Assembly (NCBI GenBank): GCA_023389575.1
Contig: JAEWEG010000087.1
Span: forward strand, 1 to 29,911
Length of the DNA: 29,911 nt
Direction of reading: 5' to 3'
Source of the DNA: Chloroflexota bacterium
Lineage (GTDB): Bacteria; Chloroflexota; Chloroflexia; Thermomicrobiales; UBA6265
Every line of letters begins with the position of its first letter. Position 1 is the stretch's first letter. Positions 1 to 7,867 of the stretch are shown here, piece by piece. Both the position numbers and the translations under genes were made by a program. The notes beneath the pieces are model-generated. The model saw nothing but the letters and a program-made list of their open reading frames with translations. It was not told where the DNA came from and searched no databases.

Positions 1-25
1 TACCTTCATGTTGTATAGCCCTACG

Positions 26-55
26 TTGACATTGGCCTGACGACTGGACTACGCT
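26..55 (+). promoter_or_regulatory. Candidate sigma-70-type promoter for the sugar ABC operon
   Basis: A perfect TTGACA lies at 26-31, followed after 18 bases by TACGCT at 50-55, which matches the -10 consensus at only three of six positions. It sits about 140 bases before the start of the binding-protein gene, so the leader would include the hairpin at 144-167. The -35 is seen directly; the promoter role is inference. Confidence 0.35.
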
Positions 56-143
56 GGCATCCCCATCCCGCGTGGCCAAACGCCAGCTTTGGGAAGGTGG
101 ATATCAGTCCCGGAATCGCTGGGGATCTTTCCCGCGGCGATAC

Positions 144-167
144 CCCGCGCACGCTGGTGTGCGCGGG
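144..167 (+). promoter_or_regulatory. Leader hairpin ahead of the sugar-binding protein gene
   Basis: CCCGCGCAC (144-152) pairs perfectly with GTGCGCGGG (159-167) around a 6-base loop. It ends 13 bases before the AGGAGG ribosome-binding site at 181-186. No T-run follows, so it is more likely a 5'-UTR structure that protects or tunes the message than a terminator. Confidence 0.4.
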
Positions 168-192
168 CTTCCAGCAGTTCAGGAGGCTTCGC

Positions 193-1584
193 ATGACTCG
201 TGGCTCCAACCGTTCCGGTCAGGTTTCGCGTCGTTCACTCGTCAAGGCATCGGCCATCTTCGGCGCCGCCGGTGCGTCACCCCTCCTGCTCCGTGGCGGC
301 GCGGCGGCCCGCCAGTCCTCCGATGTCTCGGGCAAGCTCACCGAATGGGGCTTCGGCATCGCCGAAACCAACCCCATGGCCCGCGCCCGGGTCATGGCCT
401 TCCAGGAAGCCTTCCCCAACGTCGAGCTCGAAATCGTCGAGTCCTTCGACGACCAGAAGCTCCTCACCGCCGTGGCGTCCGACACCGTTCCCGATGTCAT
501 TTGGCTGAGCCGCTTCCAGACCGCCACCTGGGCCTCGCGCGACGTGCTCATGCCGCTGACCGACTACATCGAGCGCGACGGCTACGACACCTCGATCTTC
601 TACGAATCGGCCATCGAGGAATCCACCTGGGATGGCCAGCTGTACGGCATCCCCGGCGGCATGGACGTCCGCGCCCTCTTCATCAATCTCGACCACCTGG
701 AAGAGGCGGGCATCGATACCGCCACCATCGATACCTCCGACTGGGACATGCTCTCCGAAATGGGCGCCCAGCTCGTCCAGAAGGATGGCGACTCCTATAC
801 GCGCTGGGGGTTCGACAACAAGATCCCCGCCAAGAACTTCTGGCTATGGGGTGACGGCAATGGCGGGAAGTTCATGAACGACGATGGCACCGAGCCCACG
901 TTCAACGACGAGAACAACGTCGCCGCCCTCGAATGGGGCGTGAACGTCTACGAAGTCCAGGGCGGCTACCAGGACTACGCCAGTGTCGCCAGCACCTGGC
1001 AGGGCGACGAGCAGTTCGCCCGCGGTCAGGTCTCCATCTCCCTCTACGAGCAGTGGATGATGAGCGGCCCCATCGCCAGCGTCGACCCCAATCTCAACTT
1101 CGTCGTCCTGCCGGTTCGCGAACGCGGCTCCGGCGCGGATGGCCGCATGGTCTCCTTCGCTGGCGGCAACTCCTGGTACATCCCCGCTGGCGCCAAGAAC
1201 CCCGACGCCGCCTGGGAGTACATCAAGTTCCTCCATTCCGATGACACCTGGCGCATCGGCGCCGAGGCCACCAAGGCCTACCGGGTCGAGCAGGGCGACC
1301 GTCCCTTCATCCCGTCGCTCACCGGCAGCAAGACCGCCGACCAGCTGCAGATCGACGAATTCTACGAACCCGTGGCTGGCGCCTTCGACGATGCCGTCCA
1401 GCTCTTCCCGCAAATCCTTGAGGAAAGCCGCAACCGTGAGATCGGCAAGTCCCCGGTCGCCGGTCAGCTCGAGGACGTCATGGCCAACGACGGCGTCGAG
1501 CCCGCCCTCAGCGGGGACATGTCGGCTCAGGATGCGCTGGACCAGGCCAACCAGAGCGCCCAGGATGCGATCGATTCCTTCTAG
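193..1584 (+). CDS. Sugar ABC transporter substrate-binding protein (CUT1 family), Tat-type signal
   Basis: 463-aa extracellular solute-binding protein of the maltose/glycerol-phosphate type, expected to capture a sugar or oligosaccharide outside the cell and hand it to the two permeases encoded next. The ATG at 193 is chosen because AGGAGG lies six bases upstream at 181-186; the frame is open further upstream but has no better site. The N-terminus carries SRRSLVKAS (residues 12-20) followed by a short hydrophobic Ala/Gly-rich stretch, which fits a Tat signal. The mature part has typical features of the family: a conserved N-terminal beta-alpha-beta lobe, a central YGIPGGMDVRALF segment, and a late WEYIKFL helix around residues 338-344. 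No lipobox cysteine is seen, so how it stays at the membrane is unclear. The substrate cannot be named from sequence. Confidence 0.9.
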   Translation: MTRGSNRSGQVSRRSLVKASAIFGAAGASPLLLRGGAAARQSSDVSGKLTEWGFGIAETNPMARARVMAFQEAFPNVELEIVESFDDQKLLTAVASDTVPDVIWLSRFQTATWASRDVLMPLTDYIERDGYDTSIFYESAIEESTWDGQLYGIPGGMDVRALFINLDHLEEAGIDTATIDTSDWDMLSEMGAQLVQKDGDSYTRWGFDNKIPAKNFWLWGDGNGGKFMNDDGTEPTFNDENNVAALEWGVNVYEVQGGYQDYASVASTWQGDEQFARGQVSISLYEQWMMSGPIASVDPNLNFVVLPVRERGSGADGRMVSFAGGNSWYIPAGAKNPDAAWEYIKFLHSDDTWRIGAEATKAYRVEQGDRPFIPSLTGSKTADQLQIDEFYEPVAGAFDDAVQLFPQILEESRNREIGKSPVAGQLEDVMANDGVEPALSGDMSAQDALDQANQSAQDAIDSF

Positions 1585-1599
1585 TCATTCGTGCTGAGA

Positions 1600-1626
1600 C
1601 CGGGGCGGTTCACTGAGCCGCCCCGG
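1600..1626 (+). promoter_or_regulatory. Intercistronic hairpin between binding-protein and permease genes
   Basis: CCGGGGCGG (1600-1608) pairs perfectly with CCGCCCCGG (1618-1626) around a 9-base loop. It starts 15 bases after the binding-protein stop, and no T-run follows. Hairpins here are common in binding-protein operons, where they stabilise the upstream message so that more binding protein than permease is made; that role is inferred by analogy. Confidence 0.55.
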
Positions 1627-1658
1627 CCTTCGTTGGGACCTACAGGAAAGGAGGGACG

Positions 1659-2621
1659 ATGGGCGATATCACCGTTGATCGCGCGGAACGTGTCTCCACC
1701 CAGCCTCGGCCAGGATTCCGGTTCAGGCTTTCGGAGGAATCCCGGGCCGGATGGCTCGCCATCAGCCCGTGGATCGTAGGATTCATCGTCTTCACGGCCT
1801 TTCCGTTCCTGGCCTCGCTCTACTTCAGCTTCACCAAATACGATGTCATCAGCTCGCCCGAATGGGTCGGACTCGAAAACTACGAGCGCCTCTTCACCCG
1901 AGACCGGCTCTTTCCGCTGGCGCTTCGCAACACCGCCATATATGCCCTGATGTACGTGCCCTTGCACCTCATCACGGCCCTCTCGGTGGCCCTCCTGCTC
2001 AACCAGGCGCGCAAGCTCAAGGGCTTCTACCGCACGGCCTACTACCTGCCTTCCATGACCCCCGCCATCGCCACCGCCTACCTCTGGGTCTGGATTCTCA
2101 ACCCCAACGACGGCCTCGTGAACCGCGCGCTCCGCGCCCTCAGCCTCCCCGCCCCGGCCTGGACGGTCGACCCGGCGTGGACCAAGCCCACCATCGTCAT
2201 CTCCCAGGTCTGGATGATGGGCGGCGCCATGATCCTCTTCCTGGCCGCGCTCCAGGGCGTGCCGAAGGATCTCTACGAAGCCGCCACGCTCGACGGCGCC
2301 GGTCCCTGGCGCCGCTTCCGCGATGTCACCATGCCGATGATCTCCGGCGTCACCTTCTTCCTGGCCACCGTCAGCACCATCGCCGCTCTCGGCGTCTTCA
2401 CCCAGGGCTATGTCATGTTCGACAAGGATGGCGGCCCCCGGAACTCCGCGCTCTTCATCGTCATGTACCTCTTCAAGCGGGCGTTCGGTAGCGGCTACTT
2501 CCAGATGGGATATGCCTCGGCCATCGCCTGGATCCTGTTCCTCATCATCCTGGCCGTGACCGCCATCCAATTCTGGGCGTCGAAACGCTGGGTCTACTAC
2601 GAGCACGACACGCGAGGCTGA
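1659..2621 (+). CDS. Sugar ABC transporter permease, MalF/UgpA type
   Basis: 320-aa inner-membrane permease, one half of the channel for the upstream binding protein. About six hydrophobic segments are visible, starting at residues 36-56 (ISPWIVGFIVFTAFPFL). The EAA loop, which docks to the ATPase, is clear at residues 207-227 (EAATLDGAGPWRRFRDVTMP). The start at 1659 has a strong AAGGAGG (1648-1654) just upstream. The N-terminal 30 residues are polar and variable. No ATPase gene of the MsmX/UgpC kind is found nearby, so the importer probably uses a shared ATPase encoded elsewhere. Confidence 0.93.
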   Translation: MGDITVDRAERVSTQPRPGFRFRLSEESRAGWLAISPWIVGFIVFTAFPFLASLYFSFTKYDVISSPEWVGLENYERLFTRDRLFPLALRNTAIYALMYVPLHLITALSVALLLNQARKLKGFYRTAYYLPSMTPAIATAYLWVWILNPNDGLVNRALRALSLPAPAWTVDPAWTKPTIVISQVWMMGGAMILFLAALQGVPKDLYEAATLDGAGPWRRFRDVTMPMISGVTFFLATVSTIAALGVFTQGYVMFDKDGGPRNSALFIVMYLFKRAFGSGYFQMGYASAIAWILFLIILAVTAIQFWASKRWVYYEHDTRG

Positions 2622-2665
2622 CCATCCGTCATCCAGTTCCGGGTTCTCGCGCAAGGGGTTCTTTC

Positions 2666-3574
2666 ATGAGTTCAGCACAGGCAACCATCGCCGCCGCCCC
2701 GGCGACCACAACCACCACGGCCGCCGCTCCCCCGGCCCACCCGCGCCGGCGGTTCTCCCTGGGAACGGCGATCCTCTACCTGGCCCTCACCGCCCTGGCG
2801 GTCGTCTTCTGCCTGCCGTTCGTCTGGCTCGTGCTCACGTCGCTCAAGCCGCCCGCCGAGGTCTTCTCGTCCACCTGGATACCCTCGGAATGGCGATGGG
2901 CCAATTACAGGGACATCTTCGAGGTCGCGCCGGTCTGGCGGTGGATGTGGAACACGCTGGTCATCACCGTCCTGGCCGTCGTCGCGGTCGCCATGTCCAG
3001 TTCACTGGTCGCCTATGGCTTCGCCCGCATCCGCTTCCGGGGCCGGAACGCCCTCTTCGCCCTCGTCATCGGCACCTATCTCTTGCCCGGCGCGGTCACC
3101 ATGATCCCCACCTTCCTGATCTGGAACGAGCTGGGCACGGTAAATACCTTCTGGCCGCTGTGGGCGGGGAACCTCTTCGGCTCGGCGTTCTACATCTTCA
3201 TGCTGCGGCAGTTCATGCTCACCATTCCCCAGGACCTGATCGATTCCGCCCGGATCGATGGGGCCGGGTTCTTCCGCATCTACTGGAGCCTGATGCTCCC
3301 ACTGGTCCGGCCCGCCCTGATCGCCGTCGCCATCTTCGAGGCCAACGCCAAGTGGGACGACTTCATGGGCCCGCTCATCTACCTGAACAGCCCGGACAAG
3401 TACACGCTCGCCCTGGGCCTCGGCAACATGAAGGCCTCCTTCCAGGAACTCGGCTCCCAGTGGACGCTGCTGATGTCGGCGTCGGTCATCTTCACCATTC
3501 CGATGATGGTGCTGTTCTTCCTGTTCCAGCGATACTTCATGGAAGGCGTGACCCACACCGGCCTCAAGGGATGA
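2666..3574 (+). CDS. Sugar ABC transporter permease, MalG/UgpE type
   Basis: 302-aa second permease of the importer. A polar Ala/Thr/Pro-rich N-terminus (residues 1-30) precedes about six membrane segments. The EAA-type loop is LIDSARIDGAGFFRIYWSLM at residues 191-210, in the position expected for the MalG side. The ATG at 2666 has AAGGGG seven bases upstream. The gap from the first permease is 44 bases, consistent with one operon. Family assignment is firm; the sugar is unknown. Confidence 0.93.
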   Translation: MSSAQATIAAAPATTTTTAAAPPAHPRRRFSLGTAILYLALTALAVVFCLPFVWLVLTSLKPPAEVFSSTWIPSEWRWANYRDIFEVAPVWRWMWNTLVITVLAVVAVAMSSSLVAYGFARIRFRGRNALFALVIGTYLLPGAVTMIPTFLIWNELGTVNTFWPLWAGNLFGSAFYIFMLRQFMLTIPQDLIDSARIDGAGFFRIYWSLMLPLVRPALIAVAIFEANAKWDDFMGPLIYLNSPDKYTLALGLGNMKASFQELGSQWTLLMSASVIFTIPMMVLFFLFQRYFMEGVTHTGLKG

Positions 3575-3601
3575 TCCGCGTCTTGCGCCCCATGCGACAA
3601 T

Positions 3602-3643
3602 GGGTGTCTGGATACCCCTGACACCCTCGCCCCCGGCGGCGAG
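3602..3643 (+). terminator. Two adjacent short hairpins after the permease genes
   Basis: GGGTGTC (3602-3608) pairs with GACACCC (3620-3626), and CTCGCC (3626-3631) pairs with GGCGAG (3638-3643). They fill the gap between the last permease and the kinase gene. Neither is followed by a T-run, so termination may be partial or absent and the kinase could still be co-transcribed. Confidence 0.3.
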
Positions 3644-3666
3644 GATTCGCACCCCGGAGGCGCACG

Positions 3667-4560
3667 TTGCAGGCCGAACTCCAGTCCTGGCTGATCGACG
3701 CCGGATACCCCACCGACATCGACCTAACCCCGCTTCGTGGCGACTTCGGAAGCACCCAGATGTGGGTCCTGTCGTCGCCTCAACTCGCATCCCCCCGGGT
3801 CGTCCGGGTCTTTTCCAAGGTTGGCGACAGGGGAGCCGACCGCGAGGCGCGGTCGATGATCGCGGCCGCCGCCAACGGCGTGCCGGTCCCGGAAGTGTTC
3901 ACCCGGGGCGAGCTTCAGGGCCGACCGCTGCTCGTCACCTCCTTTATAGAAGGAAGCCCCGCCGCCCGCGCGTTTTCCGGCTTCGGCGATGCCCATGCCT
4001 TCGGCGTGACGATTGGCAAAATCCTCGGGCGGATCAACCAGGTCACCGCGCCAGCCAATCTCCACGACGATCCGGACGCCTGGCTTTCGTGGGGCGGCGA
4101 GGCGACATCCCGCCTGGGTCTGCTGCTGAGGGCCCTTCCCACTCAGGACCGCCTGCTCCATTTCGACTTTCACCTGCTCAACATCATGGTCCACGACGGT
4201 CAGGTCACCGGCGTGATCGACTGGGAGAACGCCACCGCCGGCCCGCCGCACCTGGACCTTGCCCGATCCCGCGCGATCCTCCATGTCGCGGCGATCGGCA
4301 ACCTCGCGACGGGTATCTCCGCCGAGCAGATCGCCCAGTTCGACCACGGCCTGGTCGAGGGCCACTCAAGCATCGTCGGTCCCGACCCATTCCCAGAACT
4401 CTCCGAGGCATGGGGTCTCGCGATGACGGTCTACGACTTTTCCAAGCACCTCGACCGGCCAGACTCCCGAACGCCGGAACCGCTCATTCGCCGGTTGGCG
4501 GCGGAACGCGACGCGGCGATCGAGCGTGCCCTCGCCAGGCATGAAGCTGAGACCCGTTAG
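3667..4560 (+). CDS. Aminoglycoside-phosphotransferase-fold kinase (APH/choline kinase family)
   Basis: 297-aa soluble kinase-like protein. The start is a TTG at 3667, supported by GGAGG at 3656-3660 six bases upstream. The catalytic loop is HFDFHLLN (H165, D167, N172), and the metal-binding Asp follows in VIDWEN (D185), matching the HxDxxxxN...D pattern of the family. The segment RVVRVFSK (residues 44-51) is the likely ATP-lysine strand. APH-fold proteins phosphorylate small hydroxylated molecules (antibiotics, sugars, choline, homoserine), and sequence alone does not tell which. Its place after a sugar importer suggests a metabolic kinase rather than a resistance gene, but this is inference. 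Confidence 0.8.
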   Translation: MQAELQSWLIDAGYPTDIDLTPLRGDFGSTQMWVLSSPQLASPRVVRVFSKVGDRGADREARSMIAAAANGVPVPEVFTRGELQGRPLLVTSFIEGSPAARAFSGFGDAHAFGVTIGKILGRINQVTAPANLHDDPDAWLSWGGEATSRLGLLLRALPTQDRLLHFDFHLLNIMVHDGQVTGVIDWENATAGPPHLDLARSRAILHVAAIGNLATGISAEQIAQFDHGLVEGHSSIVGPDPFPELSEAWGLAMTVYDFSKHLDRPDSRTPEPLIRRLAAERDAAIERALARHEAETR

Positions 4561-4591
4561 CAGCCGCGCGCTCACCACGAAGGGGCCCATC

Positions 4592-6280
4592 ATGCGAGCA
4601 CACCAGCGAATCGCCCCAGTCGTCGTCGCGCTCCTGCTGCTGCTCGTCCCGGTGTTGCCTTCCCTCGCCCAACCCGTTCCGGAAACCAGGCTCTACATCG
4701 GTCACCGCGCCCGGCTCACCGCCGATATCCCGGCTGGCTGGACCATCGATCCCAATCTCCATCACGCCTATCGCGGCCCGGATGGCGTCGTCTTCAGCGG
4801 CGCGTTCCCCGCCGATACCCTCTCCGGTGCCTGCGACGAAGCAGCCACCCTGTTCGAGGGCACGGCCATCGATACAACATGGTCGGGGGAGCCAGCCTGC
4901 GAGATGGACGGCACCTTCCAGGATGAGACGTTCCACGCCCTCGTCGTTCCCCATCCCACGCCGTTCATGCTGCTGGATCAGCGAATGGCCTTCGCCTTCA
5001 TCGCCACCGATCCCGAGCACTTCGAAAGCATCACCGCCACGCTCAGCTTCGATCCTGCCCGCGTCACGCCCCAGGAATACCTTGGCAGTGTGATCGACAT
5101 CGTCGAGGCGATGGCCTGGTGGGGCGAAGGCATCGACTGGGAGTTCACCCGCGAGTACATGCTCGCCTCGGTTGAGGGGCTGGAGACCATCGAATCCATC
5201 CACGGCAGCCTCCTCAACCTCGTCAGCCTCCTCCGGGGCGCGGGTGACAATCATTCCGGCGTCCTGCTTCCCGACCAGGCCAACGCTCTTCAGGAGAACT
5301 CCGGCTTCGGCATGTACCTCGGCGGCGATCGCGTGATCGCCGTCTTCCCCGATGGCCCCGCCGCTCACGCCGGGCTCCAGACCGGAGATGTCATCGAGAC
5401 GGTCAACGGCGAGTCGACCCCGCCCGGCAATGGCCTCGATCCAGCCCTGGCGTGGAACGCTTCCCAGACGCTCTGGCGCACTCCCGCCATGCTGATCGTC
5501 AGCCGCGAGGGCCTCGCCGAGCTTTTCACCGTCACGCTCGAGGTGGACACCTACGAGTTCTACCTGCCGCCCACCGGCCTGGCGCTGGCCGGCGGCATCG
5601 GCTACATCGACATCCCGCTCTACCGAATTCCCGGCCGGGAGGCTGAGTTCGCCTCTACCGCCAGCGACATCATCGCGGAGATCGACCAATCGCCTACCTG
5701 TGGCTGGATCGTCGATCTTCGCCTGAACCTTGGCGGCAACTACGCGCCGATGGTGTCGGGCGTTGGCCCGCTCCTCGGCGAAGGCACCTTCAGCGGCTGG
5801 GCGTGGCGAAATGGCACCCAAAACTGGCTCGAGTATCAGGATGGCGTCATCTTCGAAGACGGGCAGGAGGTCTCAAACTACTTCGCCCCCACCGGCCCAT
5901 ATGCGCTCCAGCACCCCAACCCGCCCGTGGCCGTGCTCACCAGCAACTACACCGGCAGTTCCGGCGAGGTCACCGCGCTCGCCTTCACCGCCCGTCCCGA
6001 TACCCGGTTCTTCGGCGAACGAACCGGCGGCTACACCACCGGAAACCGGGGCTTCTTCCTCTTCGATGGGTCGGTCCTTTCGCTCGCCACCACCGCAATG
6101 ACTGACCGCAACGGCGAGACCTATCTTCAGGGCATCCCGCCCGACGAAGTGGTCGAAATCGACTGGGCTACCCACGGCACCGCCGACGATCCGGTCCTCA
6201 TCGCCGCCCAGGAGTGGCTCGCGTCCCAACCGGCCTGTGCCGGAGCAACTCCCGTCGCCTCACCGATTCCCGGAGACTGA
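4592..6280 (+). CDS. Secreted PDZ-domain S41 family serine peptidase
   Basis: 562-aa exported protease-like protein. The ATG at 4592 is preferred over an in-frame ATG at 4526 because it gives a clean signal peptide (RAHQR, then a Val/Leu core, cleavage near SLA-QP at residues 24-28) and lies outside the kinase gene. A PDZ domain spans roughly residues 238-285 (FGMYLGG, GLQTGDVIETVNGE). The S41 core follows: WIVDLRLNLGGN (372-383), the serine motif TGSSGE with S457 as likely nucleophile, FFGERTGG (473-480) and the terminal GIPPDEVVEI (514-523). No obvious catalytic Lys follows the serine as in CtpA, so it resembles the non-Ctp branch. The substrate is unknown. The gap from the kinase gene is 31 bases. 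Confidence 0.85.
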   Translation: MRAHQRIAPVVVALLLLLVPVLPSLAQPVPETRLYIGHRARLTADIPAGWTIDPNLHHAYRGPDGVVFSGAFPADTLSGACDEAATLFEGTAIDTTWSGEPACEMDGTFQDETFHALVVPHPTPFMLLDQRMAFAFIATDPEHFESITATLSFDPARVTPQEYLGSVIDIVEAMAWWGEGIDWEFTREYMLASVEGLETIESIHGSLLNLVSLLRGAGDNHSGVLLPDQANALQENSGFGMYLGGDRVIAVFPDGPAAHAGLQTGDVIETVNGESTPPGNGLDPALAWNASQTLWRTPAMLIVSREGLAELFTVTLEVDTYEFYLPPTGLALAGGIGYIDIPLYRIPGREAEFASTASDIIAEIDQSPTCGWIVDLRLNLGGNYAPMVSGVGPLLGEGTFSGWAWRNGTQNWLEYQDGVIFEDGQEVSNYFAPTGPYALQHPNPPVAVLTSNYTGSSGEVTALAFTARPDTRFFGERTGGYTTGNRGFFLFDGSVLSLATTAMTDRNGETYLQGIPPDEVVEIDWATHGTADDPVLIAAQEWLASQPACAGATPVASPIPGD

Positions 6281-6441
6281 TTCATCGCGTCTTCCGGAGA
6301 TGAAGGCCCGCCACCGCTGGTTGCGCTGACACCAATCGCACGCATCTCCATAGTCCCTGACGCTCGGGTGGTGATAACTGTCGGAACGTTTCATAAATCA
6401 GGCGAGTGATCATCGTACTGTCGCGGAGGCCGCTCCATGAT

Positions 6442-6459
6442 CTCGCCTATTGGGGCGAG
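6442..6459. terminator. Short hairpin between convergent genes
   Basis: CTCGCC (6442-6447) pairs with GGCGAG (6454-6459) around TATTGG, in the 200-base gap where the S41 gene and the HD-domain gene converge. No T-run is present on either strand, so terminator function is only a possibility. Confidence 0.25.
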
Positions 6460-6481
6460 GGCTTTGCCACGATCGTCCCCC

Positions 6482-7153
6482 CTACACCTGGCCTTCTACC
6501 TCCCGTCGAAGCCGATCGAAGAAGATGCGCATGTATTCGTGGCGTTCGAGGGCCATCGCACGTCCTGTCGGGGTGAGGAACTTATCCGGTAGATCGGCAA
6601 GCAGTAACTCAAACTCGATGCTGGAAGAGTAGTCCTGTCGCTTTCGCATCTCTTTTAGCTTTTGCGACGACACTGGTTGCTCTACTGTCGCTGGAACCGG
6701 CGCGTAGACTCGCTGCCCATTCATTCCCGTAATGCAGTACAGCCGAGCTATACCAACCGCGCCCAGACTGTCGATCTTGTCGGCATCAAACAGGATTCGC
6801 CCCTCCAGCGTCGCTGGTACAGACGTTCCAGTCGTCCGGTGCTCGCGAATCGCTTGTTGGACACCAGGTATCGCCGCTGTTGGAAACGACGTGTCCGCCA
6901 AAAGATCCCTCGCCATTTCTGCTCCGAGGAGCGCGTGATCGACACCGGTCGTTTTTTCACGCTCCTGACCGATGTCATGCAGTGCGACAGCTGCGAGGAG
7001 AGTCGGCAGGTCACCACCCTCACGATCATGAATCCGTTTCGCGATCACCATCGTGCGCGCGACATGGGCAAGGTCGTGTGCCGCGTCGTTCCCTCCCTCG
7101 GACTCAAGCGTGCGCCTGGCAAGTTCCAACAGCCATTGTTCCATCGAATGCAT
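6482..7153 (-). CDS. HD-domain metal-dependent phosphohydrolase
   Basis: 223-aa cytoplasmic protein of the small HD hydrolase family (YedJ-like). Metal-binding residues are visible: H30 in DLAHVAR, H59-D60 in VALHDIG, and D125 in LFDADKID. Such enzymes hydrolyse phosphate esters, often nucleotides; the substrate is unknown. The ATG at 7153 is chosen because the family normally begins just before this point and a GAGGA lies close upstream; the open frame runs back to 7294 but that part looks non-coding. Base composition is clearly lower in GC than in its neighbours (for example 28 of 60 bases at 6601-6660) and codons such as AGT, TTA-type and ATA-type triplets are more frequent, which suggests a recent arrival. 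It faces the S41 gene. Confidence 0.85.
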   Translation of the reverse strand: MHSMEQWLLELARRTLESEGGNDAAHDLAHVARTMVIAKRIHDREGGDLPTLLAAVALHDIGQEREKTTGVDHALLGAEMARDLLADTSFPTAAIPGVQQAIREHRTTGTSVPATLEGRILFDADKIDSLGAVGIARLYCITGMNGQRVYAPVPATVEQPVSSQKLKEMRKRQDYSSSIEFELLLADLPDKFLTPTGRAMALERHEYMRIFFDRLRREVEGQV

Positions 7154-7494
7154 AATCCTCGTGGTGGCATACACGAAGGGAGCAGGACCAACTTGTCCAT
7201 CTGCCTGCGTACAGTCCACCAAGGATATCAACCAGGCATCTCGAGATCGCATATTTCGCCAGGCCAACGAACGCTGAATATCCATTGCTGGCAAGGGGGT
7301 ACCCTGATACGAGTCACCTGGTCATGACGAAGTAGCCTACGCGCGGTTCATTCCGCCGGACGGGGTGGCCGAGATCGACTGATCCATGGCGTTTTCCGTA
7401 TAGACGGAACAATCATGTCGAGAAATCGATCGCGGCTTCGACCATTGAACGCGGGGCGTCCAGGGTGGATGCCGGAACCCAGAAAGTCATCGCC
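7154..7494. other. Gene-free spacer with an S41 relic
   Basis: This 341-base stretch separates the HD-domain gene (leftward) from the YCII gene (rightward). It should hold both promoters, but I see no convincing -35/-10 pair. Its left part (to about 7330) shares the lower GC of the HD gene. Its middle holds the short S41-like relic described separately. Confidence 0.6.
7335..7397 (+). pseudogene. Relic of an S41 peptidase 3' end
   Basis: Read from 7335, this stretch gives AYARFIPPDGVAEID then a stop, which resembles YLQGIPPDEVVEID (residues 511-524) of the S41 protein at 4592-6280. At base level 7347-7381 matches 6131-6165 at 27 of 35 positions by my hand alignment. The next 17 bases (7382-7398) match the sequence starting at the S41 stop (6280-6296) at 14 of 17. 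The two matches are contiguous here but 114 bases apart in the intact gene, with GACTG at both break points. This is what a diverged copy with a repeat-mediated deletion would look like. It is too short to be certain. Confidence 0.5.
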
Positions 7495-7851
7495 ATGAAG
7501 TACCTCGTCATGATCCATCACGACACCGAGGCCTGGAACGCGCTCACCCAGGCCGAAAAGGAAACGATCTGGAGCGAAGGCTCCGACCTCTGGAAGGAAC
7601 TCACCGCCAGCGGCGAGCTGGTCTTCGGCGAGCCGCTCGGCAGCCCGGACGAATCCCGCACCATCCGCCTGCCGAACGGCCAGCCAGTCGTCACCGAGGG
7701 CCCATACACCGAATCGAGGGAGCAACTCGTCGGCATCCTGGTCCTCGATGTCGCCTCCGAGGAACGCGCGGTCGAACTCGCCTCCCGGTGGCCGGACGCG
7801 CGCGCCGGGACGATGGTGGTGCGGCGGATCCAGGACGCGAACGCCGGCTGA
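7495..7851 (+). CDS. YCII-related domain protein (DGPF family)
   Basis: 118-aa small protein with the ferredoxin-like YCII fold. It opens with MKYLVMIHHD, typical of the family, and carries the hallmark VTEGPYTESREQLVG near residues 65-79 and a final TMVVRRI strand. Members are often encoded beside sigma factors or act in small-molecule chemistry, but none has a general assigned function and no sigma factor is seen here. The ATG at 7495 is chosen because it starts the conserved domain. It ends only 16 bases from the end of the convergent gene at 7868. Confidence 0.85.
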   Translation: MKYLVMIHHDTEAWNALTQAEKETIWSEGSDLWKELTASGELVFGEPLGSPDESRTIRLPNGQPVVTEGPYTESREQLVGILVLDVASEERAVELASRWPDARAGTMVVRRIQDANAG

Positions 7852-7867
7852 TGGCGGACCGGTGCCC

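Noticed and set aside
1581..2654. Long open - strand frame opposite the first permease
   Set aside because: Its product is Asp/Glu/Gly/His-rich without domains and exactly mirrors the permease gene; this is an antisense artefact of GC-rich codon bias.
3667..4560. Reading the APH-fold gene as an antibiotic resistance determinant
   Set aside because: The family is broad, the catalytic loop lacks the usual HGD form (HFD instead), and the context is sugar uptake.
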